A stretch of 64,000 nt of DNA, from the NCBI GenBank assembly GCA_017114885.1, contig WNLJ01000016.1, positions 1 to 64,000 of the forward strand. Direction: 5' to 3'. The number at the start of each line of letters is the position of its first letter. Position 1 is the stretch's first letter. Source of the stretch: Neisseriaceae bacterium PsAf. Its GTDB lineage: Bacteria; Pseudomonadota; Gammaproteobacteria; Burkholderiales; Neisseriaceae. This document shows, piece after piece, positions 29,991 through 39,412 of the stretch. The notes below the pieces were generated by a model, which saw only the letters and a list, made by a program, of their open reading frames with translations, did no database searches and had not been told where the DNA came from. Position numbers and translations under genes: made by a program.

Positions 29991-30431
29991 TTATTTCAAG
30001 CTTTGTTTAACTATTTGACTAACTTTAGACATATCTGCACGACCTGCTAAATCTTTTTTCAAAACGCCCATTACTTTGCCCATATCCGCTTTAGTGCTCG
30101 CATTTAAATCAAATATAACTTGTTGTATTTTTTCTTGAATCTCACTCTCATCTAATTGTTCTGGTAAATAGACTTTTAAAACCAATATTTCTTGAGCTTC
30201 CTTGTGAGCTAAATCTTCTCTATTAGCTTCTTGATATATTTTTTCAGACTCTTGCCTTTGTTTAATCATTTTAGAAATTAGAGCAACCGTTTCTTCATCC
30301 GATAAAGTAATTTGCTGATCTATTTCTTTTTGTTTGATTTCAGCCAATAACATTCTCAGTACAGAAAGTCTCTCAGCCTCTCTACTTTTTAAGGCAATCT
30401 TCATATCTTGCGTAATTTGTTCTTTTAACAT
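29991..30431 (-). CDS. GatB/YqeY domain protein
   Basis: 146-residue YqeY family protein, homologous to the tRNA-binding tail domain of GatB and commonly found in the rpsU-dnaG operon. It shows MLKEQITQDMKIALKSRE at the start and KADMGKVMGVLKKDLAGRADM near the C-terminus in usual positions. I chose the ATG at 30431, because the TTG-type extension upstream runs through the terminator hairpin. Its role is not firmly known, possibly tRNA amidation or editing. Confidence 0.9.
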   Translation of the reverse strand: MLKEQITQDMKIALKSREAERLSVLRMLLAEIKQKEIDQQITLSDEETVALISKMIKQRQESEKIYQEANREDLAHKEAQEILVLKVYLPEQLDESEIQEKIQQVIFDLNASTKADMGKVMGVLKKDLAGRADMSKVSQIVKQSLK

Positions 30432-30462
30432 GATGTAAACTTTCTTTAATTTAATACTGAAT

Positions 30463-30503
30463 AAAAAAAGGAAATTCAAAAATGATTTGAATTTCCTTTT
30501 TTT
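30463..30503 (-). terminator. Intraoperonic terminator/attenuator between rpsU and yqeY
   Basis: An 18-base perfect arm (A run plus GGAAATTCAAA) pairs with its complement around AATGA. This hairpin with a T run sits between rpsU and yqeY and would keep S21 mRNA abundant while limiting primase and sigma factor. The corresponding E. coli operon also has a terminator between rpsU and dnaG. Confidence 0.85.
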
Positions 30504-30549
30504 GCCTTAATAAACGTATTTTCTAAGTACGACTACTCATCAAATCATT

Positions 30550-30762
30550 TTAATAATTTTTTTGAGGTAGCGACTGACTACGTAATCTTTTTTGTAAGCG
30601 TTTTTGAGCCGCTGCTTTTTTACGTTTTCTTTCTGTTGTTGGTTTTTCATAAGATTCACGAGCTCTTAACTCAGTTAATAATCCAGTCTTTTCAACAGAA
30701 CGTTTAAAACGTCTCATTGCTACTTCAAACGGTTCATTTTCTTTTACACGTACGCTTGGCAT
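30550..30762 (-). CDS. rpsU: 30S ribosomal protein S21
   Basis: 70-residue bS21, a small basic protein of the 30S subunit involved in mRNA start-site pairing. [21 protein letters not shown] at the N-terminus, [17 protein letters not shown] in the middle and a basic tail are typical. First gene of the macromolecular synthesis operon and separated from yqeY by a strong hairpin. Confidence 0.98.
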   Translation of the reverse strand: MPSVRVKENEPFEVAMRRFKRSVEKTGLLTELRARESYEKPTTERKRKKAAAQKRLQKRLRSQSLPQKNY

Positions 30763-30896
30763 AAATTATCACTCATCCTTTAGTTAAATTAAATTATTAC
30801 AAATTAAAATAATAGTTCTACATTATTTCACAAAAAGTATATAGGGTCAATAACATATATTTCAAGCACCCTCTCTTATATGAAATTGTTACAAAA

Positions 30897-32012
30897 TTAC
30901 AGCTCAACAAATATCATATTATCCCTGTGCACCAGTTCTTCTTCAGACATATAGCCCAAAGAATCTTCTATCTCATTTGAGGCACAGCCTAAAATTCTAA
31001 AGGTGTCATCACTACTATAATTAATCAGGCCTCTAGCGACTTCAACGCCTTCTAAATTCTTAATTGAGACCATATCCCCTCTTTTAAAGTTTCCCTCAAC
31101 TTTAACACAACCAACGGGTAATAAACTTTTTTCACGTGTTTCTAAAACTTGAGCTGCACCTTCATCAATCGTGATAATACCTGCAGGAATCAATTGATCT
31201 CTAATCCATTGTTGTTTAGCATTCAAGGAAGAAATATCTGGTTGAAAAACAGTGCCTATTTTCTCTCCACTCAATATTCTAACAATAACAGCAGGTGTTT
31301 TACCTGAAGCAACAATCGTCGTTGCACCACTAAAAGCCGCCCTTTTGGCTGCTTTGACTTTAGTTAACATTCCCCCCGTTCCAACCGCAGTACCTGCTCC
31401 ACCTGCCATCTCTTCCAGCTCTGGATGAACCACAGAGATATCATGAATTAAAGTTGCTTTTGGATTGGACCTAGGATCTGAATCATACAAACCATCCTGA
31501 TCTGTTAAAATAATATAAGTTTCTGCATCTATTAAATTAGCAACCAACGCACCCAAAGTATCATTATCGCCTAATTTAATTTCTTTTGTCACCACCGTAT
31601 CATTTTCATTAACTATGGGAACAACATTATGCTCAAGCAATGTTAGTAAAGTTGCTCTAGCATTTAAATATCGAGTTCTGTTTCTAATATCCTCATGTGT
31701 TAATAGAATTTGCGCTGTCACCACATCAAACTCTTTAAATATTTGTTGGTATTTTTGCGCTAAACCCATCTGACCTATAGCCGCTGCAGCCTGTAATTCA
31801 AAAATTCTCTTGGGTCTTTCCTGCCAATTTAATTGTTGTACCCCTTCCGCGATTGAACCACTTGAAACCAATACCACTTGATAGCCTTGCTGCTTCAACG
31901 CAGCTATTTGTCCAGCCCAGTCTATCAAACGTGAGGAATCAATGCCCATGCCATTATTCGTTACTAAAGAAGAACCTACCTTAACCACTACTTTTTTTTG
32001 AGATTCAAGCAT
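30897..32012 (-). CDS. proB: Glutamate 5-kinase
   Basis: First enzyme of proline synthesis, phosphorylating glutamate. The 371-residue protein has the amino-acid kinase domain (KVGSSLVTN near the start, VNENDTVV, GTGGMLTKVKAAKRA) and a C-terminal PUA domain (about 280-371). I start at the ATG 32012 (MLESQKKVVVKVGSS); the longer frame upstream runs into the preceding terminator. No proA is adjacent. It follows rplS after a terminator and so probably has its own promoter or depends on read-through. Confidence 0.95.
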   Translation of the reverse strand: MLESQKKVVVKVGSSLVTNNGMGIDSSRLIDWAGQIAALKQQGYQVVLVSSGSIAEGVQQLNWQERPKRIFELQAAAAIGQMGLAQKYQQIFKEFDVVTAQILLTHEDIRNRTRYLNARATLLTLLEHNVVPIVNENDTVVTKEIKLGDNDTLGALVANLIDAETYIILTDQDGLYDSDPRSNPKATLIHDISVVHPELEEMAGGAGTAVGTGGMLTKVKAAKRAAFSGATTIVASGKTPAVIVRILSGEKIGTVFQPDISSLNAKQQWIRDQLIPAGIITIDEGAAQVLETREKSLLPVGCVKVEGNFKRGDMVSIKNLEGVEVARGLINYSSDDTFRILGCASNEIEDSLGYMSEEELVHRDNMIFVEL

Positions 32013-32030
32013 TGTGCTATTCCTAAAAAA

Positions 32031-32067
32031 TAAAAAACAAAAGGCCACCTAAATAATAAGTGGCCTT
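32031..32067 (-). terminator. Terminator after rplS
   Basis: On the minus strand AAGGCCAC (32067-32060) pairs with GTGGCCTT (32048-32041) and is followed by a T-rich stretch. It ends the rpsP-rimM-trmD-rplS unit ahead of proB. Confidence 0.8.
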
Positions 32068-32088
32068 CAGGCAAGTTGTATTAAAAAA

Positions 32089-32454
32089 TTATTTTCTATT
32101 AGGTAATTTTTCTTTAATACGAGCGGCCTTACCAGTCAAGCCACGCAAATAATAAAGTTTTGCACGACGAACATTGCCTCGACGTTTCACTTCAATTTTT
32201 TCTACTGTGGGGGCATACAATTGAAATGTTCTTTCTACACCTTCACCATTTGAAATTTTGCGCACAATAAAAGAGCTATTTAAGCCTCTGTTTCTTTTTG
32301 CAATAACCACACCTTCAAAAGCTTGCGAACGTTCGCGAGTTCCCTCTTTAAATCTTACCCAAACGACAACTGTGTCTCCGGGAGTAAATTTTGGGATATC
32401 TTTATTTAAGCGAGCAATTTCTTCTTGCTCAATTTGTTCAATAATATTACTCAT
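32089..32454 (-). CDS. rplS: 50S ribosomal protein L19
   Basis: 121-residue bL19 at the 30S/50S interface. [37 protein letters not shown] and [19 protein letters not shown] are the standard segments. It follows trmD by eight bases in the conserved rpsP-rimM-trmD-rplS order. Confidence 0.98.
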   Translation of the reverse strand: MSNIIEQIEQEEIARLNKDIPKFTPGDTVVVWVRFKEGTRERSQAFEGVVIAKRNRGLNSSFIVRKISNGEGVERTFQLYAPTVEKIEVKRRGNVRRAKLYYLRGLTGKAARIKEKLPNRK

Positions 32455-32462
32455 TTTTTCAC

Positions 32463-33221
32463 CTATTCTAATATGGACTTATCTTGGCGCTCTTGTAAAA
32501 TTTCTTGCAAGAGACAAGATTCCTCTGGGTTATTATTACGTTTATCCAGTAAATCTGGACGCTTTTCTAAAGTTCGCATTAATGACTGCTTGAGTCGCCA
32601 ATGCTCGATATGGGCATGATGTCCCGATAACAAAACTTCTGGAACACCATAACCATTAAATTCCACTGGTCTTGTGTATTGAGGATAATCCAACAATCCA
32701 TTAGCAAAAGAATCCTCTTGCGCTGAATTAGCATCGCCCAACACACCTGGCACACATCTTAACACACTATCCATCAACAACATTGCGGGTAGTTCACCAC
32801 CAGAAACAACAAAATCTCCTAGCGATATTTCTTCCGCCTTGGTTATGGATAAAAACCGCTCGTCAATTCCTTCATAGCGACCACACACTAAAATTAAATC
32901 ATCTTCGTGAGACAATTCTTTAACCTTGGTATGATCCAACGGCTTACCTTGAGGGCTTAAATAAATCAATCGGCAAGCATTACTTTTTATATTTTTTTTA
33001 GCTTGATGATAAGCTTTTAAAAGTGGCTCGACCTGCATCACCATTCCTGGACCGCCACCGAAAGGTCTATCATCAATATATCCTAAGGGATTATTAGCGA
33101 ATTCTCGAGGATTAATAACCGAAAACTGCCACAACCCATTTTCTAGTGCCCGAGATGTCACACCATATTTTGTAATAGCAGCAAACATCTCAGGAAAAAT
33201 ACTAATTACTTGGATTTGCAT
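32463..33221 (-). CDS. trmD: tRNA (guanine37-N1)-methyltransferase
   Basis: SPOUT-class enzyme forming m1G37, which prevents +1 frameshifting. In its 252 residues the trefoil-knot parts are visible: [11 protein letters not shown] (about 54-64), [28 protein letters not shown] and LDYPQYTRP with the catalytic aspartate region. Its ATG directly abuts the TGA of rimM. Confidence 0.97.
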   Translation of the reverse strand: MQIQVISIFPEMFAAITKYGVTSRALENGLWQFSVINPREFANNPLGYIDDRPFGGGPGMVMQVEPLLKAYHQAKKNIKSNACRLIYLSPQGKPLDHTKVKELSHEDDLILVCGRYEGIDERFLSITKAEEISLGDFVVSGGELPAMLLMDSVLRCVPGVLGDANSAQEDSFANGLLDYPQYTRPVEFNGYGVPEVLLSGHHAHIEHWRLKQSLMRTLEKRPDLLDKRNNNPEESCLLQEILQERQDKSILE

Positions 33222-33740
33222 TCAATAATCCAATTCCCAGTCAACAGTCATTACACCTTTTTCTATATCTACTGACTGGATATAAACATCAACAAAAGGA
33301 ATTAATGTTTTCTTTCGTTCACTCTTTGCAGACACCACCAAAACATCATTAGCGCCTGTTTCCATCAAACCCATCACTTCACCTATTATTTCTTTGTGAT
33401 GGTTAATGACTTTTAATCCTACCAAATCAACCCAATAATACTCATCTTGTTCTGTTGGTAAGAATTCTTCTCTAGGTATGGCAATAACAGAACCCCTTAA
33501 TTTTTCTGCAGCAGTTCTATCATTTACCCCTTTTAGTTTTACTTGCAGTCCATTGGTTGCTAAAAAACCATCTTCTAACTCAAAAGCATGAAATCCATGC
33601 TGTGCATTTCCAACATACCAAACAGGGTACTGCAATAAACTGTCCACTTCTTCCGTATTCGCCTTAATCTTTAACCAGCCTTTGACACCAACAGCTGACT
33701 TTAAAAAACCCATTTCAATTAAATCTAAGGCTTGACTCAA
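33222..33740 (-). CDS. rimM: 16S rRNA processing protein RimM
   Basis: 30S maturation factor that binds S19 and matures the 3' head domain. The 172-residue protein has the N-terminal KSAVGVKGWLKI segment and the C-terminal PRC-barrel DEYYWVDLVGLKV followed by GANDVLVV and LIPFV. Located between rpsP and trmD as in nearly all bacteria. Confidence 0.95.
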   Translation of the reverse strand: MSQALDLIEMGFLKSAVGVKGWLKIKANTEEVDSLLQYPVWYVGNAQHGFHAFELEDGFLATNGLQVKLKGVNDRTAAEKLRGSVIAIPREEFLPTEQDEYYWVDLVGLKVINHHKEIIGEVMGLMETGANDVLVVSAKSERKKTLIPFVDVYIQSVDIEKGVMTVDWELDY

Positions 33741-33761
33741 AGCGACTATTCCTTAAGTCTA

Positions 33762-34013
33762 TTAAGCAGATTTCTTTTGATCCTGCTTAATCAATTTTTT
33801 AACTGAATCACTTACTTGAGCGCCTTGCTCAACCCAGTAATTCAAACGATCTTTATGAAGACGCAAACTTTCAACATTTTCAGCAGCGATAGGATTGTAA
33901 AATCCAATTCTTTCAATAAAACGTCCATCGCGAGCATTTCTTGAATCTGCTACTACAATGTTATAGAAAGGACGACGTTTAGCACCGCCACGTGACATAC
34001 GAATCACAACCAT
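33762..34013 (-). CDS. rpsP: 30S ribosomal protein S16
   Basis: 83-residue bS16. [25 protein letters not shown] and [13 protein letters not shown] are diagnostic (only the family pattern is cited, not the full segment). The usual start would be the ATG two codons on, but the upstream codons and the AAAGGAATA ribosome binding site allow this one. First gene of rpsP-rimM-trmD-rplS. Confidence 0.97.
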   Translation of the reverse strand: MVVIRMSRGGAKRRPFYNIVVADSRNARDGRFIERIGFYNPIAAENVESLRLHKDRLNYWVEQGAQVSDSVKKLIKQDQKKSA

Positions 34014-34062
34014 TTATTATTCCTTTAAAAAATTAAATTCACTTTATTAAACTAAACCCCAG

Positions 34063-34092
34063 ATTTTAATTCATTTCATAGGAAAAAATCAA
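34063..34092 (-). promoter_or_regulatory. Candidate sigma-70 promoter for rpsP operon
   Basis: On the minus strand TTGATT (34092-34087) and TAAAAT (34068-34063) are 18 bases apart, giving a leader of about 45 bases before rpsP. Confidence 0.4.
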
Positions 34093-34231
34093 GTTAATTC
34101 AGTAAGATTAACCTATATTTATTAACCAAAATAACACAAAGTCACTACTCATCTACTTTAGCAGTCCATCACAATTGATGTTTTTATCAGAAAACATCTC
34201 TCAATAAAAACAATTCATACCCAATATGATG

Positions 34232-35152
34232 TTACTTTAATTTAGATGCTTGTAGATAGAACATTTCTAAAGCAATAGTAGCTGCAGCCAAAGCCGTAAT
34301 ATCGCTTTGATCATAACTAGGTGCTACTTCTACAACATCCATCCCTATGATATTTAAATCTTTTAACCCTCTTAATATCTTAAAAATCTTATCTGTACTC
34401 ATACCACCACAAACCGGTGTTCCCGTTCCTGGGGCGTAAGCTGGATCCAAGCAATCAATGTCAAATGTTAAATATATGGGCAGCCCTTGGGTAACTTGTT
34501 TAATTTTTTGAACAATCTCAGTTACTGTCATATCATTTGCTCTAGGGGCATCCAAAACTGTATAACCTAAACTAGGGTCATGTTCTGTACGTATTCCTAT
34601 TTGAATTGAATGTTCAGGATCAATTAGACCTTCTTTTGGTGCATGGTAAAACATGGTGCCATGGTCATAATCACTACCGTGATCATAAGTATCTGTATGC
34701 GCATCAAAATGCAATAAAGCCATTTGACCAAACTTTTTGAAGTGTCCTCTTAACAAAGGTAAAGTAATAAAATGATCACCACCAAAACTCAACATCTTTT
34801 TACCACTTTGTAAAATTCGTGTCACATGTTGTTCTGCTTTATCACAAAACTCGGCATTATCACCAAATGCAAAAGTTAAATCACCACAATCGACTACTTT
34901 TAAACGTTCTCTTAAATTAAAATCCCAAGGAAAGCGATTTCCTTCCCAAGCCAAGTTAACTGAAGCCTTACGAATAGCTTCAGGACCAAATCTTGCCCCA
35001 GGACGTCCGGAAGTTGCTACATCAAAAGTAAATCCAGTAATAACCCAATCTGCATCTGTCTGATGTGGATTAAATTCCAAAGGAAATCTTAAAAATCCAA
35101 AATTATTGGATACTAAACTATTGTCATATTCACCATATAATGTACTTAGCAT
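34232..35152 (-). CDS. speB: Agmatinase (ureohydrolase SpeB)
   Basis: Hydrolyses agmatine to putrescine and urea. The 306-residue protein shows the binuclear manganese ligands of the arginase fold: [21 protein letters not shown] (D-A-H-x-D) and [18 protein letters not shown] (D-x-D). The sequence is closer to agmatinase than arginase and it directly follows speA with one base between stop and start, so the two genes form the arginine-to-putrescine route. Confidence 0.96.
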   Translation of the reverse strand: MLSTLYGEYDNSLVSNNFGFLRFPLEFNPHQTDADWVITGFTFDVATSGRPGARFGPEAIRKASVNLAWEGNRFPWDFNLRERLKVVDCGDLTFAFGDNAEFCDKAEQHVTRILQSGKKMLSFGGDHFITLPLLRGHFKKFGQMALLHFDAHTDTYDHGSDYDHGTMFYHAPKEGLIDPEHSIQIGIRTEHDPSLGYTVLDAPRANDMTVTEIVQKIKQVTQGLPIYLTFDIDCLDPAYAPGTGTPVCGGMSTDKIFKILRGLKDLNIIGMDVVEVAPSYDQSDITALAAATIALEMFYLQASKLK

Positions 35153-35153
35153 A

Positions 35154-37121
35154 TTATTTTCCTTTTGATAAACCCTTTGATAAATAAGTGTAGCTTTCTA
35201 AGCCCTCTTCTAAAGTTTTAAGATAACTAATCGCTTCGGTAGCCGTCAAATTAGAACTTTCAATTTGTTGTCGATATCTTTGAATTAATTGTTGTGGATC
35301 CAAATAAACATACTGCAACATATCAGAAACAATATTGCCTTTTTCATAATCAACAATACTAATTTTCCCTTTTTCCTCAATAACAATATCTACTGAATGA
35401 GTATCCCCAAATAAATTATGCATATTACCCAATATTTCCTGATAGGCCCCTACCATAAAAAAGCCTATCAATGGTGTTTTTTCAGGATCATAAGCTGGCA
35501 TTGGCATGGTTTTAGCAATACCATCACCATCAATAAACTGATCCACAATTCCATCTGAATCACATGTAATATCAAGCAACAAAGCTCTTTTTTCTACTGG
35601 TTTATTTAAAAGCGTTAAAGGACAAACAGGAAATAGTTGATCAATACCCCAAATATCAGGTAATGACCGAAACAAAGAGAAATTAACATACATTTTATCA
35701 GCAAATCGCTCTTGTAAATCATCAATCAGACCTCGATGAGCTCTATTTTTCTCACTCAAGGACTCTGAAACTTTATGACAAATATTAACATACAATTGTT
35801 CAGCCCAAGCTCTTTCCTCTAAATCAATCACGCCCGCACTAAATTTATTTTGCACATCTAATAAGTCAAATGTGCCTTCATTAATCCAACTTCTGGGTGA
35901 ACGTTTTTCCTTGGATTCTAAAATTTCTCCCCAAGTTTCCCACAAACTATGTAAAACCAATGGAGAATCTTCTTTCGGTGGCGCAATATCTTTAGGATGA
36001 AACCTTTCTGTCCCTATAACATTTGAAACTAAAACCGCATGATGAGCAGTAACCCCTCTACCTGATTCCGTAATAATAGTGGGATGAGGTAAATTATATT
36101 CCTCACAAGCTTGGCCTATTCCCCAGACAACAGTAGACGCATATTCATTTAATCCATATTCTACTGAGCAGTCAGATAAGGTACGATTGCCTTCATAATC
36201 TACGCCTAAGCCACCACCCACATCAAAACATTGAATATTCACACCTAGTTGATGTAATTCTACATAAAAACGAGCGCTCTCATGTACACCAACAGCAATG
36301 TCTCGAATACTGCTAATCTGTGAACCTAAATGGAAATGTAATAATTGCAAGGAGTCTAATTTATTTTCTTTTTTTAATAGGTTCACTAAGGACAATATTT
36401 GAGTGGCAGACAACCCAAACTTTGATTGTTCGCCTCCTGAAGACTGCCATTTCCCATGGCCTTGAGAAGCCAAACGAGCCCTCACGCCCAATCTAGGTTT
36501 AACACCTATTTTTTCAGCCTCTTCAAGTACTTTCTGTATTTCTGTCATTTTTTCTATTACTAAATAGACTTTATGCCCTAATTTTTCTCCAATGAGCGCA
36601 TAACGAATATAATCCCTGTCCTTATAACCATTACAGACGATAACGGTTTTTGTAGAACCTGCATATGCTAAAACAGCCAGTAACTCAGCTTTAGAGCCCG
36701 CTTCCAAGCCTAAGGTTTCTTTAGAATTAATCAAAGATTCAACCACTCTTTTTGATTGATTCACTTTAATTGGATAAACTAAAAAATAATCATTTTTATA
36801 GTCAAAATCTTCTCTGGCTTTTTTAAAAGCTGCATTGATAGACTTTAAACGATGTTGAAGAATTTGAGGAAAACAAACTAATGTTGGTAATTGCAATCCT
36901 TTTTTTTGTTCTACTAATTTGATGATATCAGTCAATTTAACTTTATTGCTTGCATTCTCTGGATTAGGGCAAACACAAACATTACCATCATCATCTACAC
37001 CAAAATAATCCAATCCCCACTGTTTAATGCGACAAACATTCCACATTAAATCCCCTTCTTTTTCACAAGGAATACTATGCTTTTCTGGATTTTGTGTTAT
37101 TTCTGTTGTTTGTTTTTTCAT
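35154..37121 (-). CDS. speA: Biosynthetic arginine decarboxylase
   Basis: PLP fold-type III decarboxylase converting arginine to agmatine. The 655-residue length and domain order are those of SpeA: the PLP lysine in YPIKVNQ (about 115-121), the glycine-rich [20 protein letters not shown] and ESGRG(V)TAHHA segments, and CDSDG near residue 525. The first 25 residues are variable, and the second methionine (MWNVCRI) is a possible start. Upstream is a 300-base leader region with a candidate leader peptide. Confidence 0.96.
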   Translation of the reverse strand: MKKQTTEITQNPEKHSIPCEKEGDLMWNVCRIKQWGLDYFGVDDDGNVCVCPNPENASNKVKLTDIIKLVEQKKGLQLPTLVCFPQILQHRLKSINAAFKKAREDFDYKNDYFLVYPIKVNQSKRVVESLINSKETLGLEAGSKAELLAVLAYAGSTKTVIVCNGYKDRDYIRYALIGEKLGHKVYLVIEKMTEIQKVLEEAEKIGVKPRLGVRARLASQGHGKWQSSGGEQSKFGLSATQILSLVNLLKKENKLDSLQLLHFHLGSQISSIRDIAVGVHESARFYVELHQLGVNIQCFDVGGGLGVDYEGNRTLSDCSVEYGLNEYASTVVWGIGQACEEYNLPHPTIITESGRGVTAHHAVLVSNVIGTERFHPKDIAPPKEDSPLVLHSLWETWGEILESKEKRSPRSWINEGTFDLLDVQNKFSAGVIDLEERAWAEQLYVNICHKVSESLSEKNRAHRGLIDDLQERFADKMYVNFSLFRSLPDIWGIDQLFPVCPLTLLNKPVEKRALLLDITCDSDGIVDQFIDGDGIAKTMPMPAYDPEKTPLIGFFMVGAYQEILGNMHNLFGDTHSVDIVIEEKGKISIVDYEKGNIVSDMLQYVYLDPQQLIQRYRQQIESSNLTATEAISYLKTLEEGLESYTYLSKGLSKGK

Positions 37122-37253
37122 CTATTTTCCTCTATCCGTCTATTTCACCACAAGCAAACCAAATATTTGCTTATAATAAATTTCTCATAAGTTAACACAA
37201 TAAAATTCAATAAATTTATTTCTATCAATCAATTAGTATTCTATAAAAATAAA

Positions 37254-37292
37254 CTAAATATAACGCTTAAATAAAAACTCAAAATGAGTCAT
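37254..37292 (-). CDS. Possible leader peptide upstream of speA
   Basis: A GGAGGAG Shine-Dalgarno (37307-37301) has no annotated gene after it. It is followed by ATG at 37296, opening only MHDSF, and by ATG at 37292, opening MTHFEFFLFKRYI before TAG. A TATAAT lies at 37352-37347. The distance to speA is about 130 bases. A leader that senses arginine or polyamine by stalling is conceivable, as for speFL of E. coli, but no terminator pair or rut-like site was identified. Confidence 0.25.
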   Translation of the reverse strand: MTHFEFLFKRYI

Positions 37293-37382
37293 GCATGATA
37301 CTCCTCCAAGTAGTAACTTTTCAACTGAAAAATCTTATTTAATTTGATTATATTGTTAAAAAATTTTAATTTTAAACCAATA

Positions 37383-37411
37383 AAAAAAGATAACGCTAGC
37401 GTTATCTTTTT
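37383..37411. terminator. Terminator at the 3' end of the 85-residue gene
   Basis: GATAACGCTAGCGTTATC is a perfect 18-base palindrome flanked by A and T runs, about 20 bases after the stop at 37431. Confidence 0.85.
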
Positions 37412-37430
37412 CACGAAAAAATAATCAAAA

Positions 37431-37688
37431 CTAGGCTTGAGATTCAAGTAATTTAATTACTTTTTTGCGATCAAAGTCCAAATAGGTTATGAAATAATAC
37501 ATTTTGCCATTAATTTCTTTGTTATCTAAATAAATAAATTCATCTAATTCTAAATAATCTTCTAAGGCTTTCAATAACTTTTCTGCTTTATCTCTATTAT
37601 TAATCAGTAACAAATATTGTTCTTTCCTTAAAATATCACCCAACTCTGCTATGTTATTATTAGCAGCTTCATAATCATAAAATTTCAT
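37431..37688 (-). CDS. Hypothetical protein, 85 residues
   Basis: Not recognised. An acidic, leucine- and tyrosine-rich soluble protein with no signal or membrane segment. The middle KAEKLLKALEDYLELDEFIY looks helical, and NGKMYYFITYLDFDRKKVI suggests a beta hairpin. A good ribosome binding site (AAGGAGACC) and its own terminator support a real, singly transcribed gene. Divergent from pabB. Confidence 0.65.
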   Translation of the reverse strand: MKFYDYEAANNNIAELGDILRKEQYLLLINNRDKAEKLLKALEDYLELDEFIYLDNKEINGKMYYFITYLDFDRKKVIKLLESQA

Positions 37689-37789
37689 TTTATGGTCTCC
37701 TTAATTATTATGATGAAAATTTTTGTATGACAATAATATAATACGTATATTAACAAAAAACATCTCATCTGACTAACTGAATCTAATGC

Positions 37790-38812
37790 ATGGCTATGAA
37801 TAAAAAACAAATTTTTCCTTTTTCTAAACAAACTCTAAAAAGTAATATTAATCATTATGCTGCAAAAAGAGCTCCTTTCTTTTTTATGGTTAATTTTGCT
37901 CAAGATGAAGGATATTTTTTAACCCAAGAAAATTTTCATGCTTCTGAATTATTATTTAATTTTCCTTATTTTTGCAATGCCCAAAATGATGTTAACTTAA
38001 CAAAACAAAATAAAAAACTGCAACTAGAAATTCAAAAAGTAATTGACTATAAAACATATGCACATCAATTCGAAACCATACAACAAGAACTGTATAATGG
38101 TCATACCTTCCTCATTAATTTAACACAATCTACTCTAATTAAAAGTGAATTGGATCTTATAGAAATTTTTTATCTCGCTCAAGCAAAGTATAAAGTCCTA
38201 CTCAACAATCAATTTATCTGTTTTTCACCAGAAACTTTTATTAGAATTAATCAAGAAGGCAAAATAAGTACCTACCCTATGAAAGGGACTATTAACGCAG
38301 ATTTACCCAATGCCCAACAAATTTTAAAAGAAGACAACAAAGAAATAGCCGAACACAAGACAATCGTTGATTTAATGCGTAATGATCTTAATTTAGTAGC
38401 CACACAAACCAAGGTAGATCGTTTTAGATATTTTGAACTCATCAATACAGCTCAAAGAAATATTTATCAAACCAGCTCTGAAATATCTGGGCAGTTACCT
38501 TATGATTATTTAAATTATTTAGGAGATATTATTTTCGAACTACTTCCTGCCGGTTCAATATCTGGGGCTCCAAAAAGCTCTACCATCAACATTATCAAAC
38601 AAGTCGAAACCCATGATAGAGGCTACTATACTGGAGTTGCCGGGTATTTCGATGGCTATAGCCTAGATACATGTGTATTAATCCGCTTTATAGAACAGCA
38701 AGCAAAACAATTAGTGTATAAAAGCGGTGGTGGCATTACTGCCTACAGCGATATCAAAAAAGAATACCAAGAATTAGTTGAAAAAATATATCTACCCTTT
38801 GTTAGTGAGTAA
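37790..38812 (+). CDS. pabB: Aminodeoxychorismate synthase component I
   Basis: Makes 4-amino-4-deoxychorismate for folate synthesis. This is the short PabB form (340 residues) with the chorismate-binding core. Visible parts are TFLINLTQST, ETFIRI, YPMKGTI with the catalytic lysine (about 166), DLMRNDL, ELLPAGSISGAPK and GGGITA(Y)SD. The amidotransferase PabA is not in the window. pabC follows after five bases. Confidence 0.93.
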   Translation: MAMNKKQIFPFSKQTLKSNINHYAAKRAPFFFMVNFAQDEGYFLTQENFHASELLFNFPYFCNAQNDVNLTKQNKKLQLEIQKVIDYKTYAHQFETIQQELYNGHTFLINLTQSTLIKSELDLIEIFYLAQAKYKVLLNNQFICFSPETFIRINQEGKISTYPMKGTINADLPNAQQILKEDNKEIAEHKTIVDLMRNDLNLVATQTKVDRFRYFELINTAQRNIYQTSSEISGQLPYDYLNYLGDIIFELLPAGSISGAPKSSTINIIKQVETHDRGYYTGVAGYFDGYSLDTCVLIRFIEQQAKQLVYKSGGGITAYSDIKKEYQELVEKIYLPFVSE

Positions 38813-38817
38813 TTTTT

Positions 38818-39405
38818 ATGTTTATCGAAAGTATCAGAATAGAAAATGGGCAAGTATTATTAGAAGAGCTGCATTTAAAAAGAATACAAAATACTCAACT
38901 AGAAATCTATGGCTTTATCTCCATAACCGATTTAAACATAGCTATTCCAAAAGAGCTGAAAAAAGATATTGTCAAATACCGTTTGCACTATGAAAAAATA
39001 ATCACGGCAATAGAATTTGAAATTTATCATCCCAAAAGCATTCATAATTTAAAATTGGTGGAAGATAATCAAATTGATTATCATCTTAAATACGCCGATA
39101 GACATTGTTTGAATGACTTAAAAGAAAAATACACAGAGTATAGCGACATTTTAATCACTCAAAATGGCTATCTCACGGACAGCAGTTATGCCAATATTGT
39201 ATTGCATGATGGTTATCATTACTTTACCCCTAACACCTATCTGCTTAATGGAGTCCAAAGACAACATCTATTGGCAAGTGGTTTTATTAAAGAACGAGAT
39301 ATTCATCAAGATACTTTACAACATTATCATACTCTATTCTTAATCAATGCCATGCTCGATTGGGACAATAAAATACCCGTCCCTATTTCGAGCATTGATA
39401 GCTGA
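38818..39405 (+). CDS. pabC: Aminodeoxychorismate lyase
   Basis: PLP fold-type IV lyase releasing p-aminobenzoate, downstream partner of PabB. At 195 residues it is short for the family (about 270 in E. coli). The C-terminal LTDSSYANIVL and TYLLNGVQRQHLL segments and the start MFIESIRIENG match short neisserial-type PabC. A conserved lysine lies in the HLKYADR segment. Convergent with the ABC exporter seven bases downstream. Confidence 0.85.
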   Translation: MFIESIRIENGQVLLEELHLKRIQNTQLEIYGFISITDLNIAIPKELKKDIVKYRLHYEKIITAIEFEIYHPKSIHNLKLVEDNQIDYHLKYADRHCLNDLKEKYTEYSDILITQNGYLTDSSYANIVLHDGYHYFTPNTYLLNGVQRQHLLASGFIKERDIHQDTLQHYHTLFLINAMLDWDNKIPVPISSIDS

Positions 39406-39412
39406 TTACAGT

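Larger units (their letters stand above)
37122..37430. other. Gene-free speA leader region
   Basis: This 309-base AT-rich stretch upstream of speA contains, from right to left, the terminator of the small gene at 37431, a TATAAT on the minus strand at 37352-37347, a strong Shine-Dalgarno at 37307-37301 and a possible 13-codon leader. Nothing else is visible. Confidence 0.6.
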
